NCBI GenBank assembly: GCA_039105265.1
Contig: JAPFFF010000008.1
Coordinates: 4,402,001-4,466,000, forward strand
Length of the DNA stretch: 64,000 nucleotides
Direction of reading: 5' to 3'
From: Tritrichomonas musculus
Taxonomy: Eukaryota; Parabasalia; Tritrichomonadida; Tritrichomonadidae
Shown here: positions 10,351-20,671 of the stretch, one piece after another
Layout: each line of letters opens with the position of its first letter
Numbering within the stretch: position 1 is the first letter of the stretch
Translations under genes and position numbers: made by a program
The notes under the pieces: generated by a model
Database searches by the model: none
Seen by the model: only the letters and a program-made list of their open reading frames with translations
Told to the model about the DNA's origin: nothing

Positions 10351-10495
10351 TCACAAACTGCTAAAAACATCAACCCAAACATGATTTCTAATTTATTATT
10401 ATAACATCAATGCTTTTCTAGTGTATAATTTATTATTAAAACATCAATAATTTCCTTGAGGTTTTTTTGGTGGTTCCTTTAGAAATAAGCATAAA

Positions 10496-10559
10496 ATGAA
10501 ACAGTGGTTCGATTTCCTAGATATTGGAGTTCCTGAGAATGTTCTTGATCCTTCACGTT

Positions 10560-10593
<34 letters not shown>

Positions 10594-10894
10594 ATGACAA
10601 TCTTCCAATTCAGCTTTTCTCTCAGAAATACATAAAGAATGCAATTTCATTGAAACAATATGATCTGTTATTAGCTTTGCTACCCTCATACTTATTAATC
10701 AATTCTTTATTATCACCAGATTTAACTGAGATTAGGGAATCGAACAATTAACAATTGACTTTGACATTGTTCATTATTATTACAATGATTTCCTATTTTA
10801 TGATTTTAAAACTGGCAAACAAGCAAGAAGGACAAAACAAATTCTTGATTATGTTTGATTTATACAGGATTAAAAAATATATCACACTAACTAA
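10496..10894 (+). pseudogene. Decayed gene of unknown family, left part
   Basis: Plus-strand coding-like sequence begins 'MKQWFDFLDIGVPENVL' and, past a run of 30 A (10561-10590), resumes as 'MDDNLPIQLFSQKY' and further hydrophobic stretches. The frame is broken several times. Codon-like composition ends exactly where the hAT element starts, and similar sequence resumes beyond it. I do not recognise the family. Its age exceeds that of the hAT insertion only in the sense that the element sits inside it. Confidence 0.4.
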
Positions 10895-10904
10895 TTCTTT
10901 AACA

Positions 10905-11080
10905 GGGATGCGATTCGGGAATCCCGGGAATACCCGGGATAATAAACGGTCTCTTCCCGATTCTTTTCCCGAAAAAAATTTCGGGAAAAAAACGTTTCCC
11001 GAAATTTTTTTTTTTTATATGACATTTCTACCTTTCGGGAATTTTTCGTTTTTTTTCCCGATTTTTCCCGAAATTTTTTT
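10905..11080. repeat. Left subterminal GGGAA/TTCCC island of the hAT
   Basis: This island holds many copies of (T)CGGGAA and its complement TTCCCGA within about 175 bp of otherwise AT-rich DNA, including CCCGGGAATACCCGGG. Subterminal arrays of short words are known transposase-binding sites in hAT elements. The mirror island is at 13070-13245. Confidence 0.7.
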
Positions 11081-11982
11081 ATCTCAATTTAGAATTTTAT
11101 TTTACTTTTGTTCCTTTTTTTCATTATTAGAAAGAATGAAACAGTATTAAAAACTCTTTTTCATTTTTCGAATAAAATGATATATAATTATATAATTATA
11201 AAATTTCTTTCAAAAATTTGTTGTTTTCTAAAAAAAAAGGCTTTTATTATTAGGCATTAAATATTTTATTTAACACATCTTATATCGATTTCTCTATATA
11301 CAAGATTAAATGTAAACAGAGCCAATTTTTTTTATAAAAAGCAAGTTAAAAATAACAAAAATGTATAAAAACATAAAATTAAAAAGATTCAAATGGTTTA
11401 TTATATACAAATAGTAAAAATGATGGTAAAATTGTAATAGGATAAGGATTATTTGGTAATTTTTTCACATATCTTCGAATAATTCGCATGTAAACGACGT
11501 ATAATTATGATTTTAAACAGATATTTGTGGCTATTTAGGGATTGCAGATGAAAAAATTTCATCATTATATCAATCTAGTCTTATTGTTGCTATTTATAGC
11601 AAATATGTCCTTTTATGATGCTTGTGTTTGCTTATACGGTAAGGAAAGTGCGCTTTTCGATTTCTTGGTTAACCTCCTTTGTTTATTTTATGGCTATTTA
11701 TAAATAAACGGTCTCCTTCGTTGCGATTTTTTATGGAAAAAAACATTTACATTAATGGTATAAAAAACTTTAAAGTATGAAACTAAGCTTGTAAAATATA
11801 CCCAAATGTAAAAAAAAGACCTGGTCTTGGTGATTCTTTCTGGTCTTTTGGCGATTTTAATAAATCTTTTAAAAAGTTATTTCTTATGAATTATTAAAAA
11901 AAATGATTAGATGATATTTGATGAAATAATAATTCAATTTACGAATCAACATTCAATAAATTCAATGAATTTATTTAATTAC

Positions 11983-12086
11983 TCGGCTATATATATTCAT
12001 AAAAATATAAATACTATTAATATTTCAATGCATTATTTATTATTCGGCTATATATATTCATAAAAATATAAATACTATTAATATTT
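11983..12086. repeat. 61-bp tandem duplication inside the hAT
   Basis: TCGGCTATATATATTCATAA occurs at 11983 and again at 12044, followed in both by the same ATAAATACTATTAATATTT stretch. A third, shortened copy beginning TCGGTATATATTT lies at about 12103. This looks like simple replication-slippage growth. Confidence 0.7.
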
Positions 12087-12702
12087 TAAATACATTTTAT
12101 ATCGGTATATATTTAAAATATAAATGAAAAAAAAATTATTTTCAATTGAAAAAATGCTTTTATTGATTTTATTATATATTTATATCTTATTTTTTTTTTT
12201 ATTATATATATGATATTTTGAAAGCTTTACAAATCACCATCGCCAAAAAAACCGTTTTGGTGATCTCCAAAATATATGTAAACTATTCAAAATTGAATGC
12301 TGTCGCCAAAAGCCCAAGACCTGGGCTTTTGGTGAAATCGGTTATTTGGCTTTTCATCGTCAATATAAATGAGCTTTTTATTATTATTTTATATGATATA
12401 TTATACAAATCATACAATTATTTTGTAATATTCAAAAAATAACATTTTTTTACTGAGAAAATCTTATCGATTATTAATATGACTTTTGATAAAACTCATT
12501 TAATTCCTCTTTCAAATAATTCAATGGTTTATGACAATAATAAATATTAATAAAATTTATTTGACAATAATATGGTTACATTTGGTGATTTTTAAAACCC
12601 AAAAAACGTTTATTTCACCAAATTTACAAGCTTAATGAAACTTGCTCATTTTGGTGTTCATTTGATTTATCTATTAATATTTTATCATATTTTATTTATA
12701 TA

Positions 12703-13025
12703 TAGTATGAGGGAAAACCCCCCTACCAAAAGGAAAACCCCCCTACCATTTTTTTCACCTAACTTTGACCTATGAGGCTGTCAAAAAGTATTTTTAAAAT
12801 TTTATTTTTTGATTTTTTTAAATTTTTTTATAGTAAAAAAGTGCAACCAAAATTGAATAAAATATAATTATCTTTAAAAAGAAGAAATATTTTTTTTATA
12901 TTATAATATATATTACTTAATTAGATTTTTTTATAATTATTATTAAAATATTATAAAGTATATCCCTTTCTATAACAAAATGGTAGGGGGTTTTTCCTTT
13001 GGTAGGTAGGTTTTTCTTTAGACTA
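12703..13025. mobile_element. Nested TA-flanked MITE, ~323 bp
   Basis: The two ends form imperfect inverted repeats of about 45 bp. The left holds two copies of GGAAAACCCCCCTACC. The right, read inward, gives AGAAAAACCTACCTACCAAA and then GGAAAAACCCCCTACCATTTT. TATAGT is present at both outer edges in inverted orientation, so a TA target duplication is likely. There is no coding sequence. It lies inside the right third of the 2.35-kb hAT element, so it is the younger insertion. A Tc1/mariner-type origin is inferred from the TA flanks only. Confidence 0.65.
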
Positions 13026-13069
13026 TATTATTTTTTTTTAAAAAAAAAAGGCCTCATATTTTTCGAACT

Positions 13070-13245
13070 AGGTTCCGGGAATTCCCAAGGGGATTTCCCC
13101 GAAATTGAATACTTCGGGAAGATCGGGAAGGGAATATTCGGGAAAAATTTACGTTTAATCCCGGGAAATCCCGGGAAAATCGGGATCGGGAAACTTCCCG
13201 ATCCCGATTTTTTTTCGGGAATTTATCCCTTCCCGTTCCCGAATC
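13070..13245. repeat. Right subterminal GGGAA/TTCCC island of the hAT
   Basis: Dense (T)CGGGAA/TTCCCG words, including CCCGGGAAATCCCGGG, mirror the left island at 10905-11080. The GC content contrasts sharply with the flanks. Confidence 0.7.
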
Positions 13246-13262
13246 GCATACCTGTTCTTTAA

Positions 13263-13500
13263 CTAAAATTTTAATTGATCCAAGATCTGTTCATTTGGGT
13301 GCTCTAGAAACTCATTTACAAATCCTCTTTTTTTGATGGTGCAAAATATTTAGCATGGAATCTATTTTGCATCATCTTTTGAAAATGCAATCAAAAACAT
13401 AGTTTTTTTGAAATCACTACAATTTGAAAATCCTTTTTGTGTCATGGTACAACCTGGCTGTTCAGATGGAGGTAGATTTAAAAAATCCTCAGTCCAATAT
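13263..13500 (+). pseudogene. Decayed gene of unknown family, right part
   Basis: Immediately beyond the hAT target duplication, plus-strand coding-like sequence resumes ('KILIDPRSVHLGALETHLQI', then 'DGAKYLAWNLF', 'ENPFCVMVQPGCSDGGRF'). It is broken in several places. It is probably the same old gene as 10496-10894, now split by the element. No family is recognised. Confidence 0.4.
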
Positions 13501-14054
13501 TCTTATATTTGCATAAAAAATATAAATGTCTCAAAAAAGTCTAACTATTGATGATATTCATTGAAATTCATAAAAATATTCTTTTTTCGAATCACATTCA
13601 AATTTGAAAATCTCACAAAATTCAAAGAAAAATGTTTTTATATTCTCAAAATTGAAAAGCAGATAATCTATATAAAAACCTCAGAATGTATACCCTTAAG
13701 GCGGATCGGTATAAATTTGAGAGAAAAATATTTGAGATGATTCTGTGAAATAATTGTGGGCCTTCGCAAAAGTTGAAATATAATAAAATATTAATATCTT
13801 TAAATATATTTAAAATAAATATATTTTTATATAAAATAAATTTTAAATAATATTATTATATTTCAAATAATGTTATAAAAGATATATTCTATTTATTTTT
13901 ATAAAAATAATAAGATGATTTTAAGGAAATGCAATTATTTATATCATATTCCTAAGGTATCAATTTTATTGGCAATTAGAATATATAATTATACAATAAT
14001 CGCTCTATTTTATAAAAAATTTATAAAATTTCTCATTCTGTATTATAATAAAGA
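13501..14054. other. AT-rich, no gene recognised
   Basis: No reliable coding sequence. A short less AT-rich patch near 13695-13785 matches nothing I know. Confidence 0.4.
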
Positions 14055-14450
14055 AAGAAAACTTTCACTTATGGGATATGATTGCCATTATTGGTCTATT
14101 TTTATTAAAATGGTTAAGAAAAATTATTCAGAAGGTTTGTTTCATCGGTTCAATTTTGAAGAAGCAATTTTCTTTCTTTATTATAATACAGTATCTCCAT
14201 TTATCGTTTTTTCAAAAAGAAAATATCATGAACAAATTAATTTTTATATTAACTGTTTGGCTGCAGCAGTTAAAACTTTTATGGATAAATTTCATTATAT
14301 ATGCGATAAAACATCATTTACTCAAAACAATGATGAAACAGAGTTAAGTGAAAAAATATTTCTTGATTTTCTCGATTTTTATGAATCACATTTAATGATA
14401 AATGAAGATACATGCAAATATTATCAATAAATTTTTGTTCATTCACTTAT
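14055..14450 (+). pseudogene. 5'-truncated duplicate of the 259-aa gene
   Basis: These 396 bp are, by eye, identical base for base to 35322-35717. They carry codons for the last ~124 residues of the intact 259-aa gene (from 'RKLSLMGYDCHYWS' to 'EDTCKYYQ'), the stop, and 20 bp of 3' flank. The original N-terminal half is missing. An in-frame upstream ATG at 13915 gives a 171-codon frame whose first ~47 residues are unrelated AT-rich translation, so it is probably accidental. There is no poly(A) tail, so this is not an obvious processed copy. Perfect identity means a very recent duplication or gene conversion. Confidence 0.85.
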
Positions 14451-14996
14451 TTAACCTTTTTATAGAGATATTATATATATATATATCTTTTTAACAAAAT
14501 TTTTAAAAAATAATATATTATAAAATTATAATAAATTAATCATTAATAGTATCATATTTTGATAAAATCTAGAACCTAGGAAAATTGTATGTTTATTTCC
14601 GTTAATTAAAAAAAGCTAGTTTTTCATACCAATTAATTAAGATATAAAGTTATTTTTATTTCATAAACAATTATATAAAAGTTTATCTTAATTTAGGAAT
14701 CACTCAATAGATCTGAAATGTTTTGCTTCTCGAAATATTGTAGAACAATTAAATGAAAAGTTTACAATAAAATTCAAAACTTATCGTTAAAAAAACATTG
14801 GAAAATAAAAATTAATAAAAAATTTATATATTTCTAATTAATTTGTTTCATTTTCTTAATATTAATAATTTAAATATAAATTAAGATATAAATTTATTAT
14901 AATATTACATTTATAAACATAAAAATTTCGAATAATTTCAATTTATTAATTTTTCTCAATTTTTTATCACAATATTTAATGGGTTTGAAGTAAAAG
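14451..14996. other. AT-rich, no gene
   Basis: AT-rich sequence between the truncated duplicate and the left 157-bp inverted repeat. Nothing recognised. Confidence 0.4.
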
Positions 14997-15153
14997 TACC
15001 AAGGTCAATTTCATATCACTATTCAATTTTTATTCAAATTTGGTGAGGTACTAATGCAACTTTTTCATTTCTCACAAAATTGAAAGTAAAAGTACCTCAC
15101 CTTTGTATCAATCTATTCAAAATGTGGGAAATGATGATTCGCATTTGTACCAG
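14997..15153 (+). repeat. Left copy of perfect 157-bp inverted repeat
   Basis: This 157-bp segment (TACCAAGGTCAATTTCATAT ... GCATTTGTACCAG) recurs at 25094-25250 as its exact reverse complement. It contains the internal inverted words GGTGAGGTAC and GTACCTCACC. It is either one end of a 10.25-kb element or one of two copies of a short repeat. Confidence 0.85.
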
Positions 15154-16145
15154 AACGTTTTTTATTGTTAAATAAATTCAAATTTCGAGACAAAAAAATG
15201 AAAAAAAGAAAAATTAGTATTACCGGTAAAAAAATAAATCTAAAAACAAAAAGATCCTTGAATATTAAGTCAATTAGAAACATTGAATATTTAAAAGTTG
15301 AATATTTTGTTTATAAATGCCATTTGCACATGTAAAACAAACAGTTATTTATTAATGAAATGATATTTATTCAAAATATTAGTAAAAAATTAAATTTACT
15401 CAAGTTTTGATATTAAAATATATATTTCATCATTCATCTTAAATAATTTTGAAAACAATGTAAATACTGTGTTTATTATTGTTAAGAGAAAGTTCAGGGC
15501 TATTTTTTTAAAAGTATCATCGAAGAGATTAAAATCATAAACGAATCAACCATTTTAGAGAATAAAGGTTTAATAGGCATATCGAGGTTTGAAAATAAAT
15601 ATTATAAATCAAAACAGTTCGTTTTTCAATATCTTTTTAATTTTTTTTAATAAATATTAAAAAATAATTATAAATTCTTTAATTTTCAAATTATGATATT
15701 GATTTTATATTTTAAATGTATCTTTATTTGTTTTTAAGTATATATATTTACTTAGATATCCCAAAATAATTGATAATACTAGGATACAAAATCTTTTTTA
15801 ATTGAATATAATATTTACGTTTGTATTTTTGATTTTATATGTAATTGAATAATTCTAAGTGCTTTCAATTTATATTTCATACAAATATTATCAACTAAAT
15901 ATGCATTAATTTTTATTTTATTAAATTAAAATAATATTTTAAATGCATATATATTATATAAATAATATTTAATATATATATTATGAGTATACATTAAGTA
16001 ATTCCTAAATAATTAAAGATACCAATAGATATATTATTGAATACAATTTGTTTAATGGATTTTGTATAATTCAAAAATGTTCGATAAAGAATTTAATTTT
16101 CTATAGTATGTTGAATTTTTCTAATATCTTTATTATCTTGTTTAA
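15154..16145. other. AT-rich, no gene
   Basis: About 1 kb of strongly AT-rich DNA just inside the left 157-bp repeat. I find no stable frame, RNA or repeat in it. Confidence 0.4.
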
Positions 16146-17385
16146 GGGGGTTTGATCACTTTTTTCTATTAAAATATCTCAAAGAAAAAGAAATATTAAC
16201 TAAAACAAATAGTATAATTTAAAACTACAAAATAATATATAAATGAGAAAATGAATAAGAATTTAAAAAACAAAAGTAAATCATGTTATTGCATCATAAT
16301 TTATTCGATATAATTTGGCATGTTTTATTGAATAATTTCATTAAGTAAATACTAAAAATAATTTTTATTGCAATAATTAAAAAAATCAAGTTCATATTAG
16401 GAAATATGTTTCAATTACTAATGAAATATCTGTTTAAATTAACTTATTGATCAGCTTATGCATACATAAAATAAATTTAAAATTATCCTATCAGCTTTTG
16501 ACAAAGGGTTTTAAGGTTTAAAGATCAATTTTACGTAATGAAGATTATATGGCTAAAAAAAGTATAAAAAAAGAAGAAAGATGAAATTATAATTAGTATC
16601 AACAATATTAAATGTATATTGCACTAATAAATTCTTTAAAAATAATAAAACGAATGAGCTATTGATAATAATTTTAAGTATTTTGGTGTTGAATAAGTAA
16701 ATTAAAATTTTGTTCTGCTTTTTTATTAATTCACATAATTTTATTAAAAATAATAAAAATGAAATCAGTTCGATTTGCGCATGGATTGAGAAATAATTTT
16801 CATTACCTCAAATTATTTTTGGTGGAAAATTTGAGGTTAATTTAGTAAGTGATATATAAACATCATCAAAAAACTTAGGGTTTGTCGGAGCCCGATTTTT
16901 GATTTAGGTCTTTAAAAAAATTATCAAAAATTTTAATTCTTCATTTAAACTTGAATTGTAATTTTGACTCTTTAAGTAGAGAGATTAGTAAAAATCAATA
17001 GCAGTTTGTTCAAGAAATTTTTTTTGAAAAGCAGTATCGAAAGAATTAAAGAGACCTGAAAATGAACTTTTTTTTTGGTGACCCGAAAAACGAAAAAAAA
17101 TAAAAATAAACTTCACAAATTCCCACAATTTTTGATGGAACGATCATCTTTTTTGAGAGAAATCACGAAAAAATTGAATTTTATCAAATTTGAATAAAAA
17201 AGGTCATTTTTTGAATTAAAAGGTTAAAAAATAAAACACGATTTTCTTAAGTCAAATTCATTTTAAAACTACTTGAACAAATTTATTGTTTTCTTTATTG
17301 AAAATATATTATTTATTATTATTCTCTACTTATGAAGTTACGTATTTATCTTTTTTTAAGCCTTCAAAATATCCGTTATACCCCC
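16146..17385. mobile_element. Possible TTAA-flanked element, ~1.24 kb
   Basis: GGGGGT at 16146, preceded by TTAA, is mirrored by ACCCCC ending at 17385 and followed by TTAA. The inside is slightly richer in GC than its surroundings, with GGTTTGTCGGAGCCCGA at about 16873 and GGTGACCCGAAAAACG at about 17078. The shared end is only 6 bp, and TTAA is common in such AT-rich DNA, so this is a weak piggyBac-style candidate. Confidence 0.25.
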
Positions 17386-17539
17386 TTAATTCAAATATTT
17401 TTAAAATAAAAGAAGAATATGTTTATTAATTACTAATTTGATATGAATTAAAAGATAATTTTAAAATGAGTAACGAATAAAGAAACAATTAATTGGCCAA
17501 AATTTATTTATTTTTGAATAATACGTTATTAAATATTTA

Positions 17540-18100
17540 ATCAAAAGTAAAAACCTTATAATTTATGATGGAAAATGAAAGAAAACAAATATATATAATA
17601 AGAAAATAAGTAAATAAAATTGTTTTTTTAATTTTTTAAAATTTACGTTTTAAATTATTTAAACAAAAGAAAAAACGCATTTAATTTATGATTGGAAAGG
17701 ATTGAATATAATGAATATTGGATTGGTATAAAATTATTTTTCTTTTTGATCTAGTAATTTAAAACGTATTTTTTAAAAACAAACAAATAGATGTTTACTT
17801 CTTTATTCCTTATTATATATATTTATTTTCTATAATTTCTCATCATAAATTATATGCATTTTTACTTATGTTTAAATAATTATAATATAATTTTTAAAAG
17901 CATGCAAATAGATGTTTGCTTACTTGTTTTCTTATTATATTTGTTTGCATTCTTTCGTTTCTCATCATAAATTATATGCTTTTTTACTTATGTTTAAATA
18001 TTTTAAAATATAAAACAAACAAGGAGATTTTTACTTGCTTTTTATTATATATTTTTAATTTTCTTTCATTTTCCATCATAAATTATTGTATGCCAGCTTT
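17540..18100. repeat. Degenerate ~110-120-bp repeats, both orientations
   Basis: At least two direct units share CAAATAGATGTTT(A/G)CTT, then TCTCATCATAAATTATATGC and TTACTTATGTTTAAATA. A more diverged third unit has CCATCATAAATTATTGTATG. Inverted relatives lie upstream (TAATTTATGATGGAAAATGA near 17559, TTTAATTTATGATTGGAAAG near 17680). The units are diverged, so the array is old. No coding. Confidence 0.5.
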
Positions 18101-18589
18101 TTTTGTTAATATTTTTATGTTCTTTTTTAGAAAAGCATTTGCTATTTTTTAATTCAATTAATAAATAAAACATAGAAATATTTGTATAAAGTAATAACAA
18201 ATTGAGAATATAAATAGTCAAAATGAAATAATTTAATTTTTTAAATATTTGCATTATTTATCTGAAAAATAATTTAACAAAGAAATAATTAATTATTATG
18301 TCACATATTGTAATAATATAATTAAAAATCAAGATCAACTTTCATAAAGTATATTCATTTTGGTATCAAATTCTTATTTTTCAGTAATTTCAAATTATAG
18401 CAAACTAAGGATTTTTATTATTCATTTTTGCCCAGAAAAAGTCGAACTCTTCCAAAGAAAAAGTGAATTTTGAACATCCCTATAGCAAACCTAGAAAATT
18501 GAAGATTCAAATTTATATAGTCCAAAGAGGATTTTGAATTCATCATATTATTATATTACCTTAAAATGTCATTATTTTTTTACTATAGA

Positions 18590-19029
18590 ATATCAATATG
18601 CAATGGTAAAATGTTCTATGATACCACCTAAAAACTTAGATGCTGTTGAGAATGTTGTTATTACTACAGGTACAAAGTGAGTGGTAGCTGCTTTAAACTC
18701 TTTAAACGCACCATCTTTAACACTTACTTTTATCATTTCATTATATTCTTTGAATAATTATTATTTAATGCGATATAGAGTTTATAATAAAATTCCATTG
18801 CTATATTGATTGTAGGCACAATGAGCAAAAACTTATTATTAGGTACTGTATTATATATCCATTTTCTTATTGCTGTTGATTTGCCTGAGCCGATAGGCGC
18901 TTGACATATAAACTTCTTTATGGTCTTCTCTATAGTTATCTCTTCATCATCTTTGCGATAAGTTACTTCATTTGATTTACTAGGTAGGTTCTCAAATATA
19001 GTCCAATTAACATATCGCTCATTTATCAT
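18590..19029 (-). pseudogene. Fossil fragment of a P-loop helicase-like gene
   Basis: Minus-strand reading from about 19029 gives a 98-residue open stretch with a Walker A loop (APIGSGKSTAIRKWI) about 45 residues in. It is followed by 'FLLIVPTINIAMEFYYKL', the spacing of motifs I and Ia in superfamily-2 helicases of the origin-binding/UL9 kind. Coding-like sequence with a 'VVITTFSTASKFLGG' segment, resembling a later helicase motif, lies just downstream. The gene is a broken remnant with no complete helicase. It lies inside the 157-bp inverted repeats, so it may be cargo of a large element; family unresolved. Confidence 0.5.
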
Positions 19030-19139
19030 TTTAAACAGAAAATAAAAACAAAAATAAAAACAAATTATATAAATACTAAAATATAGGTTGTTAAGGAATT
19101 GATAGTAACTAATGGGGTACTTTCATAGTTGAAGGTTAA

Positions 19140-19320
19140 GCTGTGGATATGACACTTTAAATATAAATACTTTAATTTTTATAGCGTGAGTGGAACAAAA
19201 TATGGCACCTAGTATAGTAGACTGAGTCTTTTGTGGCATAGCGTGACACGAATGGATCAGGCCGTTAGGTCTGTGTGTAGTGTTAACGGAACACAGCCTA
19301 ACTTATACTATTATAAGCAT
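19140..19320. other. GC-richer, structured non-coding patch
   Basis: This patch stands out from the AT-rich surroundings. It contains two copies of TAGCGTGA (19180 and 19239) and a hairpin at 19264-19302, where GTTAGGTCTGTGT pairs with ACACAGCCTAAC with one bulge. CTTATA/TATAAG follows directly as a second small hairpin. No tRNA or known RNA class is recognised, and there is no open frame. Confidence 0.4.
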
Positions 19321-19730
19321 TATATATCATTAATTTGCATTACAATATCATCATATAACACTATAATATCATCATATAATGCATAAAACAATCACAAACA
19401 TTATTATATCATCATATAATACTATAATATCATTACATTACATCATAATATCATTACATTACATCATAATATCATTACATTACATCATAATATCATTACA
19501 TTACATCATAATATCATTGCATTACACTATAATATCATTTCATTACACTACACTATAATATCATTACATTGTACTATAATATCATCATATAATACATAAA
19601 ACAATCACAAACATTATTATATCATTAAATAACACTATAAAATCATCATATAATATTATAAAATCTTTATCTGATACTATAAACACATCAAATTACCCAT
19701 TAAATCATCATAAACATTATAATATCATTT
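19310..19730. repeat. ATCAT/TACATTA satellite array with 21-bp core
   Basis: The core at about 19431-19530 repeats the 21-bp unit CATCATAATATCATTACATTA four to five times, nearly perfectly. It is flanked on both sides by looser relatives (ATCATCATATAATACTATAA, and two copies of the CATAAAACAATCACAAACAT segment). It is AT-rich satellite DNA without spacers or coding. Confidence 0.75.
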
Positions 19731-20671
19731 AATAACATAAGCATTTTAAAATTATCATATAACACTCCTAAAAGATCATATTTTTTTGTAATGTTAAACT
19801 TAAATCGAATGTATTTTAATTTCTTAACACCAAAACTAACTTTTAAATGGCATACATATATTGTATAAATTAATAAGTTAATAAATATGAATACAATTGT
19901 TAACCAAATATTAAAAACAATAACTAACAATTTTTTTCAAGAAAAAAGAGATTTTTGATAGACATAAAAATCTTAATATTTTTTAATAATAAAACTTTTT
20001 AATAATAATAATTATTTTTATTAAAATAATAATTATTAATTGTTTTCAAATTGATATAAAAATATTTTTTAAATTTTTAAAAATTTTTACTAAATTTGTG
20101 AGAATTGAATAGAAAATTTTTATCGCAATAAATAAATTGATAAAATTTATTCAAAAAAAATTCAGTTATGCTTTATAAAAAGTTTGTTTTAGCTATTTTA
20201 TTTTCACTTTTGAATAAATCCGTAAATAATATTCTGAATTTTGATAAGAGATTAGATTAATAAAACAAGTTTAAAAACCATTGAATTTGATGAGTATATT
20301 TCTTATTTTTCTTGCCATAAAATAAAAATTTTAAATTTATTTTAGGCAAAAACATAATTTTTTATATTATTAAAAATAGTTTTCACATAGTTATAATAAA
20401 AAAAGAGAAATTATGGTAAATCATTTTGGAATGTCTTTTAAATTATTTACCAAATTTAGAGATATTTTATTACTTTGGAACATTTTGCATGGATATTTGA
20501 TTTAAAATAAAAAACATTTAACCACCAATATTAGATATAAAATGAGTTAGCTTAAAGGCATAATTTTTGGATATATATTTATTAATGTGCCAAATAAAGT
20601 AAAAAAGTGAGTCAGAATATTCAAAACTTGTTGAAACTAAAGAAAATTAACAATTATAATCAATATGATTA
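19731..20671. other. AT-rich, no gene
   Basis: About 940 bp of very AT-rich DNA between the satellite array and the next transposon. Nothing supported. Confidence 0.4.

Larger units (their letters stand above)
10903..13254. mobile_element. hAT-type DNA transposon, non-autonomous, 2352 bp
   Basis: The ends are inverted copies: CAGGGATGCGATTCGGGAA at the left and, read inward from the right, CAGGTATGCGATTCGGGAA, with one mismatch in 19. They are flanked by an exact 8-bp direct duplication TTCTTTAA (10895-10902 and 13255-13262). An 8-bp target duplication plus an end starting CAGGG is the hAT signature. Inside each end is a GC-rich island packed with TTCCCGA/TCGGGAA words. No transposase frame is visible, so the element could only move using a transposase made elsewhere. 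It has been hit by a smaller element at 12703-13025 and carries a 61-bp tandem duplication. It interrupts a decayed gene. Superfamily call is strong; autonomy absent. Confidence 0.88.

Noticed and set aside
12218-12442. 74-codon frame inside the hAT element as a transposase
   Set aside because: Too short, no hAT motifs, and composition like the surrounding non-coding DNA.
13915-14064. ATG at 13915 as the true start of a 171-aa gene
   Set aside because: The first ~47 residues are AT-rich noise in front of a truncated duplicate and are absent from the intact 259-aa gene.
19431-19530. CRISPR-like regular array
   Set aside because: Units are contiguous 21-bp repeats without unique spacers, and the genome is eukaryotic. 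It is a satellite.
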